Source: JAKAJA01 sp037440125
GTDB taxonomy: Bacteria; Acidobacteriota; UBA4820; DSQY01
DNA length: 13,218 bases
Reading direction: 5' to 3'
NCBI GenBank assembly: GCA_037440125.1
Contig: JBBIUU010000080.1
Span: 1-13,218, forward strand
Below the pieces are notes generated by a model that made no database searches, had not been told where the DNA came from, and saw nothing but the letters and a program-made list of their open reading frames with translations. Made by a program: the position numbers and the translations under genes. Shown piece after piece: positions 1 to 6,096 of this stretch; the stretch's first letter is position 1; the number at the start of each line of letters is the position of its first letter.

Positions 1-315
1 TGCTGCGCCGGGCTCTTCGCCCTCCTCGCCCTCCCGCTTGCGCTCCGGAAGGTCCCGCGCAACGGGCTCTACGGCTTTCGAACGCCCAGGACGCTCGGCG
101 ACGACGCCGTCTGGTACGAGGCCAACGCGTACTTCGGCAAGGCCCTCCTCTTGGCGAGCGTCGTGACGGCGGCGGCCATCGTGACCCTCCACGCCTCGGC
201 GGGCCTCGGCCCCGAGGCCTTCATGAAGGCGAGCCTCGCGGCCCTCGTGGGCCCGCTGGCCGTGGCCATCGTGCTCACCTTCCGGCGCATCGGGAGAATG
301 GGGGCGCCCCGGTGA
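1..315 (+). CDS. SdpI-family membrane protein, C-terminal part (5' end outside window)
   Basis: The frame is open from the first base to a TGA at 313-315 and gives the last 104 residues of a protein. An LRKVPRNGLYGFRTPRTL stretch (about residues 16-33) followed by VWYEANAYFGKALL is the signature of the SdpI/YhfL domain, where a short loop of this kind sits between membrane segments. Hydrophobic stretches lie before it (residues 3-15) and after it (about 47-61 and 74-92). SdpI of Bacillus subtilis is the immunity protein against the SdpC toxin. Most family members in other bacteria have no known toxin partner and their role is unknown. The N-terminal half, which in many members carries a DUF1648 domain, would lie upstream of base 1. 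A separate DUF1648-like protein is encoded at 9724-10125. Confidence 0.8.
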   Translation, partial: CCAGLFALLALPLALRKVPRNGLYGFRTPRTLGDDAVWYEANAYFGKALLLASVVTAAAIVTLHASAGLGPEAFMKASLAALVGPLAVAIVLTFRRIGRMGAPR

Positions 316-328
316 CCGAAACCTCGCC

Positions 329-358
329 TGGACGTGGCGCGGACATCCTCCGTATACT
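329..358 (+). promoter_or_regulatory. putative sigma70-type promoter
   Basis: TGGACG (329-334, 4 of 6 match to TTGACA) and TATACT (353-358, 5 of 6 match to TATAAT) are 18 bases apart. They sit between the end of the SdpI-like gene and the ATG at 408. Such an element is rare by chance in sequence this GC-rich. A transcript from here would have a leader of about 43 bases, which supports the ATG at 408 over the in-frame GTG at 312. It could drive the long gene run that follows. This is pattern matching only. Confidence 0.4.
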
Positions 359-407
359 CCGACCGAAGACCCATCGCGCGCCGGGGGAGCGCATCGCGGG
401 AGGCCCG

Positions 408-956
408 ATGACGGCTGCGACGCCAGCGAACCGGAGATCGAAGCGCCCGGCCGTGCGATGGACCTCCGCCGTGCTCGCCTCGGCGCTGGTCCTTTCCGCG
501 AGCGTCCTTGGGGCGGGGCCCCGCCAGGGCTACCTCATCGCCCAGTCCCCCTGGCAGGTCGTGATCCTCCAGGACGGCAAGGAGCCCACGCCGACCTCGA
601 GCGCCACCATCCTGAAGCTCGGGCCGGGAGGGAGGTTCCACGTCCTCGAAGTCTTTCTCGTCAAGGACGCCTCCGGGGCCGCGCGCTTCGAGGCGGGGCA
701 GGTCCCCTGGGTTTCCGTGGGGACCTTGGCAGCCGACGGTCAGGGCGCGGCGGTGACTCTGCACAACGTCACCGTGGACGGCGGTTCGGAGGTCCCCGAC
801 GAGCAGACGGTCCGCACCGAACGCGCCACCTGGATCGACGGGGGCGTGGAGTTCGCCGGGGAGGAGTTCGTCGAGCTCTGCGACCCGGGCCTGCAGGCCG
901 AGGCGGACGCCTGGTTCGCCGTCGCGGACCACCTCGAGCGGGTGGAGGGCAGATGA
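408..956 (+). CDS. secreted hypothetical protein
   Basis: This encodes 182 residues with a basic N-terminus (RRSKRPAVR, residues 9-17) and a hydrophobic core (about 18-34) ending near LGAG, a Sec signal peptide or a single anchor. The mature part is about 145 residues, rich in beta-prone segments (QVVILQDGK, RFHVLEVFLV, WVSVGTL, AAVTLHNVTV). It has a single cysteine near the C-terminus (ELCDPGLQ). I do not recognise the family. The reading frame also has a GTG at 312 that overlaps the previous stop as GTGA, but that start would put about 50 residues before the hydrophobic core. The ATG at 408 has GGGAGG just upstream and a promoter-like element before that, so it is preferred. The stop overlaps the next start by 4 nt (ATGA). 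Confidence 0.7.
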   Translation: MTAATPANRRSKRPAVRWTSAVLASALVLSASVLGAGPRQGYLIAQSPWQVVILQDGKEPTPTSSATILKLGPGGRFHVLEVFLVKDASGAARFEAGQVPWVSVGTLAADGQGAAVTLHNVTVDGGSEVPDEQTVRTERATWIDGGVEFAGEEFVELCDPGLQAEADAWFAVADHLERVEGR

Positions 957-1333
957 GCTATTCCATCGCGGTCGCCGGCACGGGAGATTACATCCTCGTG
1001 CGCGTGGAGGGCGCCGTCACCGTGGAGGAGGCCCGGAGGTTCGGCGCGGAGGCCCATCAGAAGGCCCTGGAGACGGGCGTCCCTCACTTCCTCTTCGACG
1101 TCCGCGAGGCGCGAAACGAGGCCTCGGCGGACTCGAACTACCTCTATGCCCGGCACGACATGGACCGCCTGGGGTTCTCACGGGAGGCGCGATCGGCCCT
1201 CCTCAAGTCGGCTGCGGATGCGTCGCACGATTTCGTCGAGGCGAGCATGAGGGAGGCCGGGTTCAACGTCCGGTCCTTTACCGAGGCCGGTGAAGCGGTG
1301 GCCTGGCTGCGCGGTGGGGATGTCGGGCCGTGA
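953..1333 (+). CDS. SpoIIAA-like STAS-domain protein
   Basis: This encodes 126 residues with no signal peptide. The pattern is a beta strand (YILVRVEGAVT), a helix (VEEARRFGAEAHQKALE), a strand HFLFDVREARN, a helical segment around SNYLYARHDMDRLGF, then ARSALLKSA, DFVEASMREAGFNVRSFTEAGEAVAWL. That order matches the SpoIIAA-like/STAS alpha-beta fold seen in small cytosolic proteins annotated as STAS/SEC14 domain. Classical SpoIIAA carries a phosphorylatable serine after the third strand; here the FDVREARNEAS region has a serine, but I cannot assign it as a phosphosite. The function is unknown; a lipid- or nucleotide-binding or regulatory role is possible. It overlaps both neighbours by 4 nt (ATGA, then GTGA), so it is translationally coupled to a secreted protein and a zinc ribbon. 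Confidence 0.65.
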   Translation: MSYSIAVAGTGDYILVRVEGAVTVEEARRFGAEAHQKALETGVPHFLFDVREARNEASADSNYLYARHDMDRLGFSREARSALLKSAADASHDFVEASMREAGFNVRSFTEAGEAVAWLRGGDVGP

Positions 1334-1653
1334 GCGAATTCCCCTGCCCGCAATGCGGCGCTTCCCTGAGCGTCGCGGCCCTGCTCTCGAACGTCGCGGG
1401 CTACGACCGGGGGACACGGAGCGCGACGGCCCCTTGTCCTTCCTGCGGCAAGGACCTCGAGTTCCAAGTTCGCGGCGGCCTCCTTGTTCTGGGCTACACC
1501 TACTGGGCCGGGTCTCTGCATTTCGAAGGCATGGTCGAGGTGCCGGCCCGCGGTCTGATGCTGGTCGAAGAGGATGGGCACGTCCGATTCGAGGTCGGCG
1601 GCGTCCGCTACGGCCTGCCCCGAGCCTCCGGCGGCCGCGAGGACTCCACCTGA
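1330..1653 (+). CDS. small zinc-ribbon protein
   Basis: This encodes 107 residues starting at a GTG that overlaps the previous stop (GTGA). Two CxxC knuckles, CPQC (C6, C9) and CPSC (C36, C39), are 26 residues apart, as expected for a zinc ribbon. The part after residue 42 is beta-rich (LEFQVRGGLLVLGYTYW, LHFEGMVEV, GLMLVEEDGHVRFEVGGVRYG). The Zn2+-binding assignment rests on the cysteines alone. The C-terminal part is not a family I can name. No signal peptide or membrane segment is present, so it is presumably cytosolic. The second frame across this gene is open but has no domain, and codon use favours the frame given. Confidence 0.6.
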   Translation: MSEFPCPQCGASLSVAALLSNVAGYDRGTRSATAPCPSCGKDLEFQVRGGLLVLGYTYWAGSLHFEGMVEVPARGLMLVEEDGHVRFEVGGVRYGLPRASGGREDST

Positions 1654-1681
1654 AGCCGGCGTGAATCGAGAGGGGATCGGC

Positions 1682-2221
1682 ATGAGCGAGATGACGGCGG
1701 TGGACGCCCCGAAGGTGACCCTCGAGACGGAACGGCTGCGGCTCCGGCGGCTGACGCCCGGCGACGCGCCCTTCATCCGGCGCCTCCTCAACGAGCCCTC
1801 CTTCATCCTGCACATCGGCGATCGGGGTGTGCGCACGGAGGCGGACGCCGTGGGCTACATCGAGAAGGGCGCCGTCGCGAGCTGGGAGAGGAACGGGTTC
1901 GGCCTCGACCTCGTGGAGCTCAAGGACACCGGCGTGCCCCTGGGCATCTGCGGCCTCATCCGCCGCGACGTCCTCCCCGACGTGGACGTGGGCTACGCCT
2001 TCGTCCCCGAGCACTGGTCGAAGGGCTACGCCATCGAGTCGGTGCGCGGTGTCCTGACGTACGCACGGGGCGCGCTCGGCCTGGGGAGGATCCTCGCGAT
2101 CGTCAACCTCGACAACGACGCGTCCATCCGCCTTCTGGAGAAAGAGGGGTTCCGCTTCGAACGGACCATGACGATGCCGGGCGAGGACAAAGAAGTGAGG
2201 GTCTATGTCTCGGAGCCCTGA
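1682..2221 (+). CDS. GNAT acetyltransferase, RimJ/RimL type
   Basis: This encodes 179 residues with the full GNAT layout of the RimJ/RimL (Acetyltransf_3) branch. LETERLRLRRLTPGD (14-28) is the N-terminal strand-loop. VDVGYAFVPEHWSKGYAIES (101-120) holds the acetyl-CoA loop, and NLDNDASIRLLEKEGF (142-157) is the final conserved motif. The pyrophosphate loop reads WSKGYA rather than the usual WGRGYA seen in the two other GNATs of this window, a mild departure. Substrates of this branch include ribosomal protein N-termini, aminoglycosides and small amines; none can be assigned here. The frame is open back to 1574, but the ATG at 1682 follows GAGAGGGG and starts just before the conserved domain. 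Its 3' end overlaps the next gene by 17 nt. Confidence 0.85.
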   Translation: MSEMTAVDAPKVTLETERLRLRRLTPGDAPFIRRLLNEPSFILHIGDRGVRTEADAVGYIEKGAVASWERNGFGLDLVELKDTGVPLGICGLIRRDVLPDVDVGYAFVPEHWSKGYAIESVRGVLTYARGALGLGRILAIVNLDNDASIRLLEKEGFRFERTMTMPGEDKEVRVYVSEP

Positions 2222-2843
2222 CGGCCCCTGGTCTCTGAGCGTGCTCCTCGTCCTGTGGCTCACGGCCTCGGCGTGCACCGGCTCGGGCCGGGCGGAGGAG
2301 GTCGAGGTCGACGCCAGGACCCTGAAGATCGAGCAGACGGAGATGGGCCAGCTCGACGCGCCCGGCGTGGACCCCAACACCCTGTGGACCCTCGAGGTCC
2401 AGTACCTCGACGAGGGCAGCAGCATCCTGTCAGACCGGCTCGTGGAGGTCGCCTTCCTCCCCGGCCGTTGGCGCTCCGAGCTGGCACCGATCCACGTCAC
2501 GCCGGGCTGGCGGCTCATCCGCGATCCGGGAGAGTTCGGGGACGGCGCCCCGGACCTCTCCTCTGCGCTCCGCATCGCGCCGTCGTGGCTGACCATGCGC
2601 ATGACCCTGCGCGTCGTGCCCCTCGACGAGACCGAGCCGATCGCGGTTCCGGCGGGAGCCGAGGTCCTCCGCGCCCGCCTGGTCCAGGTCTGCCCGATGA
2701 AGGCGCGGCGCATGCGGCAGTTCAACGACCGCCCCAGGGGCGACGTCATCGCCCTGCGCACCGTGAGGGAGGAGAGGCGCTGGTGGGAGTATCAGCCCGA
2801 GGGGCCGTGCAGGGAGTTCACGCCGGAGGGGCCCTCGCGGTGA
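2205..2843 (+). CDS. lipoprotein of unknown function, coupled to a membrane acyltransferase
   Basis: This encodes 212 residues. The N-terminus has a hydrophobic stretch (about residues 10-21) ending in a lipobox-like ASAC with C24 as the lipidation residue, followed by a charged linker (RAEEVEVDARTLKIEQTE). The rest is a soluble domain with no family I recognise, containing WTLEVQYLDEGSSIL, RWRSELAPIHVTPGW and a basic, Trp/Arg-rich C-terminus (EERRWWEYQPEG). It begins inside the GNAT gene (17-nt overlap), and its stop forms GTGA with the start of the HGSNAT-like acyltransferase. Synthesis of the two envelope proteins is therefore coupled and they may work together; that is inference. The product would sit on the periplasmic face of the inner membrane or in the outer membrane. 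Confidence 0.65.
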   Translation: MSRSPDGPWSLSVLLVLWLTASACTGSGRAEEVEVDARTLKIEQTEMGQLDAPGVDPNTLWTLEVQYLDEGSSILSDRLVEVAFLPGRWRSELAPIHVTPGWRLIRDPGEFGDGAPDLSSALRIAPSWLTMRMTLRVVPLDETEPIAVPAGAEVLRARLVQVCPMKARRMRQFNDRPRGDVIALRTVREERRWWEYQPEGPCREFTPEGPSR

Positions 2844-3799
2844 ACGCCGCCGGTCGCCTGCCCGCCATCGACCGCTTCCGGGGCCTGGCGATCATGATGA
2901 TGATCGTGGCGAACTTCCTCGAGTACGTGCGCTGGATCCCCGCGTGGCTCAAGCACGCGCCCGACGTGGGGCTCACCGTCGTGGACCTCGTGATGCCCCT
3001 CTTCGTCTTCGCCATGGGGCTGACCCTCGGGGCCTCGGTGAGGCGGCGCCTGGCGCGCGATGGCGCGCCGAGGACGGGCGAGCACGTGGTGACGCGCAGC
3101 ATGGCGCTCGTCGGCATCGGGACGCTCTTCACGCTCGGGGAGATCGGCTACGGCTTCAACCCGCACGGGAGCGTGTGGGGCGTCCTGCAGGCGCTCGGCG
3201 CGAGCCTCCTCATCGTCTACCCGTTCCTCTTCCTGCCGACGTGGGGCCGGCTCGCGGCATCCCTCGCCGTCATGGGCGTCTACCAGTGGGCGCTGGACGC
3301 CTTCTGGCTCGACCGCGTGCTGACCTCCCAGGTGGCGGGCCTGCCGGGGGCACTGAGCTGGGCGGCGCTCCTGATGCTCTGCACGGTCTTCGGCGACCTG
3401 GCGCTCGGCCGACGCTGGCGGGCCTACCTCGGCCTCGCGGCGCTCTCCCTGGCGTCGGGCCTGGCGCTCGCCCCGCTCTTCCCCATCAGCAAGCACAGGA
3501 TGTCCTGCACGTTCGACCTGACCGTCTGCGGGATCGCCGCGCTCACCTTCGCCGCCTTCGAGGCGCTCTCGAGCAGGGAGTCGCGGCTCTGGGGCGTCCT
3601 CGAGGTCTGGGGCAGGAACCCGCTCGCGCTCTACGTCCTGCACCTCCTGCTCCTGGCGTTCTTCCTCCTGCCGAGCGCGCCGTGGTGGCACTCGGACGCC
3701 GCGCCCTGGCTCCTGCTCATCGAGCTGGCGGGGTTCTGGGGCGTGCTGTACGCCGCGGCCTGGTCTCTGGACCGGAAGGGCGTCATCATCTCCCTGTGA
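2840..3799 (+). CDS. HGSNAT/NagX-like multipass membrane acyltransferase
   Basis: This encodes 319 residues, strongly hydrophobic, with about 8-10 membrane segments. The N-terminus RLPAIDRFRGLAIMMMIVAN (6-25) matches the opening of the heparan-alpha-glucosaminide N-acetyltransferase-like family (also annotated NagX/DUF5009). It is followed by HAPDVGLTVVDLVMPLFVFA (39-58), the family hallmark whose His corresponds to the catalytic His269 of human HGSNAT. The C-terminal WGRNPLALYVLHLLLLAF (about 257-274) is also typical. Family members are thought to move an acetyl group from cytosolic acetyl-CoA across the membrane onto an amino sugar. The acceptor here is unknown, and no glycan degradation genes are nearby. 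At 319 residues it is somewhat shorter than NagX-type proteins. The GTG start overlaps the upstream lipoprotein stop by 4 nt. Confidence 0.8.
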   Translation: MNAAGRLPAIDRFRGLAIMMMIVANFLEYVRWIPAWLKHAPDVGLTVVDLVMPLFVFAMGLTLGASVRRRLARDGAPRTGEHVVTRSMALVGIGTLFTLGEIGYGFNPHGSVWGVLQALGASLLIVYPFLFLPTWGRLAASLAVMGVYQWALDAFWLDRVLTSQVAGLPGALSWAALLMLCTVFGDLALGRRWRAYLGLAALSLASGLALAPLFPISKHRMSCTFDLTVCGIAALTFAAFEALSSRESRLWGVLEVWGRNPLALYVLHLLLLAFFLLPSAPWWHSDAAPWLLLIELAGFWGVLYAAAWSLDRKGVIISL

Positions 3800-3815
3800 C
3801 CGGAGGGAGGGCACC

Positions 3816-4334
3816 GTGCTCCTGAAACTCGACCGTTGCGCCGTCCGCTCCTACCGGTGCACCGACGCGCCCGTGATGGCGCCCTACGCGGACAATTGCG
3901 AGGTCTGGCGGAACCTGCGCGACGCCTTCCCGCACCCCTATTCGGTGGCCGACGCCGAGGCCTTCATCGAGCGGGCACTGGGCGACGACCCCGAGACCAT
4001 GTTCGCCATCGCGGTGGAGGACCGGGCGGTGGGGGGCATCGGTTTCTCGTTGCACCGGGACGTGGAGCGCGTCGGCGCGGAGATCGGCTACTGGCTGGGC
4101 GAACCCTTTTGGGGCCGCGGCATCGCCACGGAGGCGCTCGCCGCGGTCACGGCCTACGCCATCGCGACGCACCGCCTCACGCGCGTCTACGCCGTACCCT
4201 ACGAATGGAACCTCGCGTCGTGCCGGGTGCTCGAGAAGATGGGCTACGTCCGCGAGGCGAGGATGCGCAGGAGCGCCGTCAAGGACTGCCGCGTCATCGA
4301 CCAGTTCCTCTACGCGTACGCGGTGGACGGCTGA
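3816..4334 (+). CDS. GNAT acetyltransferase, RimJ/RimL type
   Basis: This encodes 172 residues. The acetyl-CoA loop FWGRGIATEA (98-107) follows a GAEIGYWLGE strand, and WNLASCRVLEKMGY (131-144) is the conserved C-terminal motif of the Acetyltransf_3 branch. The N-terminal CAVRSYRCTDAPVMAPYADN replaces the usual RLxLRxxxxxD start and still aligns with it. The GTG start has GGAGGGAGGG 5 nt upstream. It lies 16 nt after the acyltransferase and 22 nt before a 4-TM protein. The substrate cannot be told from sequence. It shares only family motifs with the GNATs at 1682-2221 and 7014-7556, so it is not a recent duplicate. Confidence 0.87.
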   Translation: MLLKLDRCAVRSYRCTDAPVMAPYADNCEVWRNLRDAFPHPYSVADAEAFIERALGDDPETMFAIAVEDRAVGGIGFSLHRDVERVGAEIGYWLGEPFWGRGIATEALAAVTAYAIATHRLTRVYAVPYEWNLASCRVLEKMGYVREARMRRSAVKDCRVIDQFLYAYAVDG

Positions 4335-4356
4335 GCAGGCACCGGAGGGGAGGACG

Positions 4357-4770
4357 ATGAGCGTACCGGCGGACAAGCGGGCGGGCGCCATCCTCGGGGC
4401 GGTGGCGGGTGCCTTCATGGTCGCCAGCGCCTTCACCCATGGCCTGGGGGGATGGCCCGGCCTCAGGGCCAGCCTGGCTCGCGCGGGTGTGGAACCCGCC
4501 CACGTCCAAACCCTCTGCGTGGGCTGGTGGTTCGGTTCGGCCGCCATGGCGGCGATGGGCATCATCGTCCTCCTCCAGGCGCTCGGTGCGCTCCGGGGCG
4601 CGCCCGTGAATCGCGCCACCGTCGCCGTGGTGGGCCTCACCTACATCGCGTTCGGGGCGTGGGCGTTCCTCTACCGCGACATGAACCCGTTCTTCCTGAT
4701 GTTCGTGGCGACGGGGCTGCTGGTGCTGCCGCTGCTTAGGATCCGCGGCGGAAAGGATGGGTCCCCGTGA
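4357..4770 (+). CDS. four-helix membrane protein of unknown function
   Basis: This encodes 137 residues with four hydrophobic segments at about 9-27, 55-77, 87-104 and 111-127. Between the first two is a loop with HGLGGWPGLRASLARAG. The motif L..W.......MG...LLQALG at about 53-78 recurs in the protein at 5706-6080, which has the same length and topology. The two look like diverged members of one family. A good Shine-Dalgarno (GGAGGGGAGG) precedes the ATG. The stop overlaps the ICMT-like gene by 4 nt (GTGA). I do not know a function for this family. Confidence 0.65.
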   Translation: MSVPADKRAGAILGAVAGAFMVASAFTHGLGGWPGLRASLARAGVEPAHVQTLCVGWWFGSAAMAAMGIIVLLQALGALRGAPVNRATVAVVGLTYIAFGAWAFLYRDMNPFFLMFVATGLLVLPLLRIRGGKDGSP

Positions 4771-5249
4771 AATGGTTCTGGGAGCGCCCGGACACGGCAC
4801 CCGTGGTGGCGCCCCCTCCGATCCTCTTCGTGCTCTGTGGGGGCGCGGCGTGGGGCCTGGAGGCTCTGGTGCCCGTGGACCTCGGCTGGGGACCCTTCGA
4901 GACCCGCGCCGCGGTGGGCGGGGCGCTCGGTGTTCTGGCGGCGCTGCTCGGAGGATGGGCCATCGGGGCGATGACGCGGGCGGGCACGCCCGTGGAGCCG
5001 TGGGAGCCCACGAGGAAAATCGTGGCGCGGGGGCCCTACCGGTTCTCCCGCAACCCCATCTACGTCGCCATGCTCCTCCTGTTTCTCGCAATCGCCGTCG
5101 TGGCCGGCTCGCCGTGGTTTTACCTCTCGCTCCCCGGCCTCTTCCTCCTCCTGCACTACGGCGTGGTCCTGCGGGAGGAGGGCTACCTCCTCGCCAAGTT
5201 CGGCGACGAGTACGCGGAGTACCGTCGACAGGTGAGGAGGTGGCTATGA
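4767..5249 (+). CDS. isoprenylcysteine carboxyl methyltransferase-like membrane protein
   Basis: This encodes 160 residues with about four membrane segments. GPYRFSRNPIYVAMLL (89-104) and the C-terminal REEGYLLAKFGDEYAEYRRQ (136-155) are the two hallmarks of the ICMT/PEMT-like superfamily, which bind S-adenosylmethionine at the membrane. Bacterial members of this size are usually annotated as methyltransferase family or isoprenylcysteine carboxyl methyltransferase family. Their substrates are mostly unknown, and bacteria lack prenylated CaaX proteins, so the family name should not be taken as the reaction. The GTG start overlaps the previous stop (GTGA) and the stop overlaps the next gene (ATGA). 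A three-gene coupled unit with the 4-TM protein and the Dabb lipoprotein results. Confidence 0.8.
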   Translation: MKWFWERPDTAPVVAPPPILFVLCGGAAWGLEALVPVDLGWGPFETRAAVGGALGVLAALLGGWAIGAMTRAGTPVEPWEPTRKIVARGPYRFSRNPIYVAMLLLFLAIAVVAGSPWFYLSLPGLFLLLHYGVVLREEGYLLAKFGDEYAEYRRQVRRWL

Positions 5250-5677
5250 GGCGGAACGGGCTGCGACGCGCACTGGGCTGGGCCGTCCTTTCCCTTGCGG
5301 TGGCGACGCTGGTCCTCGCCTCCGGGTGCGCCGCCCACAGGGCGCCGGAGGCAGCTCGGAACACCGTGTCCCACGTGGTCCTCTTCTGGCTCAACGACCC
5401 GTCGGACGGAGGGGCCCGGGCGAAGCTGGAGGAGGCCACGCGCTCCTTCCGGTCCATCCCCGGCGTGGAGTCGGTGGCCGTGGGACGCGCGCTCCCGAGC
5501 GACCGGCCGGTGGTGGACTCCACCTTCGACCGCGGCGTCGTCATCACCTTCGAGAACCCCGAGGCGCTCGCGCGCTACCAGCGGGATCCCTCCCACCAGG
5601 CGGCCCTCAGGGACCTCGTGAAGCCCCTCGTGAAGAGGATGCAGGTCTACGACATCGTCTCCGGCGCGGGACCGTGA
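5246..5677 (+). CDS. lipoprotein with a Dabb (stress-responsive A/B barrel) domain
   Basis: This encodes 143 residues. A basic N-terminus and hydrophobic core end in a lipobox-like LASGC, with C28 as the probable lipid anchor. The mature part starts the Dabb fold directly: VSHVVLFWLN (41-50), a helix over 56-68, IPGVESVAVG (71-80), DRGVVITFEN (95-104), YQRDPSHQ (111-118), and a final strand QVYDIV (133-138). Dabb proteins are small dimeric alpha-beta barrels, usually cytosolic. Examples include plant stress proteins and olivetolic acid cyclase; most bacterial ones are uncharacterised. An exported, lipid-anchored Dabb domain is less common. The ATG overlaps the preceding stop by 4 nt. Confidence 0.78.
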   Translation: MRRNGLRRALGWAVLSLAVATLVLASGCAAHRAPEAARNTVSHVVLFWLNDPSDGGARAKLEEATRSFRSIPGVESVAVGRALPSDRPVVDSTFDRGVVITFENPEALARYQRDPSHQAALRDLVKPLVKRMQVYDIVSGAGP

Positions 5678-5705
5678 CGGCGATGGCAGAGAGGAGGCAC
5701 GCGCG

Positions 5706-6080
5706 GTGAACCCCTACCTCATGGCGGCCGGCATCGGGAGCGCGGTGATCGGGCTCCTCCACTCGGTCCTCGGCGAGCGCTTCATCCTCATGCGCCTCGG
5801 TTCGCTCCCGCCCGTCTTCGGGAGCGAGCTCTTCACGGCGAGGATCCTCCGCTTCGCGTGGCACATCACGACGCTCCTCCTCGTGGGCATGGGCCTCGTG
5901 CTCGTCCTCCAGGCGGCGGGCCGCGGCGACGCCGAACCGACGGCCCGCGTCTTCTCCGTGACCTTCCTCCTCTGCGCCATCCTCTCGGGCGGCGTCTCCC
6001 GGGGCAGGCACTTCTCGTGGGTTCTGTTCCTGGCCGCGGCGATCCTGGCGTGGTTCGGCGCGCCGACGGTGGCGGGGTGA
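5706..6080 (+). CDS. four-helix membrane protein, paralogue of the protein at 4357
   Basis: This encodes 124 residues with four hydrophobic segments (about 5-20, 48-68, 79-92 and 101-118). HSVLGERFIL (19-28) follows helix 1, and LRFAWHITTLLLVGMGLVLV (about 47-66) forms helix 2, continuing into LQAAG. The latter aligns with the corresponding part of the protein at 4357-4770 (W, MG and LQA.G conserved), so the two appear to be distant paralogues. I cannot name a function. The GTG start follows GAGAGGAGGC. The gene is 28 nt after the Dabb lipoprotein and 16 nt before the exporter. Confidence 0.65.
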   Translation: MNPYLMAAGIGSAVIGLLHSVLGERFILMRLGSLPPVFGSELFTARILRFAWHITTLLLVGMGLVLVLQAAGRGDAEPTARVFSVTFLLCAILSGGVSRGRHFSWVLFLAAAILAWFGAPTVAG

Positions 6081-6096
6081 CGGGGAGAGTGACGGC

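Noticed and set aside
312..407. GTG start at 312 for the first secreted protein
   Set aside because: It would place about 50 residues before the signal peptide core and lies upstream of a promoter-like element. The ATG at 408 has a ribosome site.
1178..2761. A 527-codon open frame on the - strand, and other long - strand frames
   Set aside because: It is antisense to four well-supported + strand genes, two of them with clear domains or signals (GNAT, lipoprotein). Its translation is Arg/Pro/His-rich with no domain, as expected for shadow frames in very GC-rich DNA.
2255..2839. N-terminal extension of the HGSNAT-like gene in the same open frame
   Set aside because: The extension is low-complexity Arg/Gly/Pro sequence overlapping the lipoprotein gene. 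The family domain starts right after the GTG at 2840.
5246..5677. Frameshift between the ICMT-like gene and the Dabb gene, since the Dabb frame is open far upstream
   Set aside because: The ICMT-like protein is complete to its normal C-terminus, and the Dabb protein has its own ATG, lipoprotein signal and full domain.
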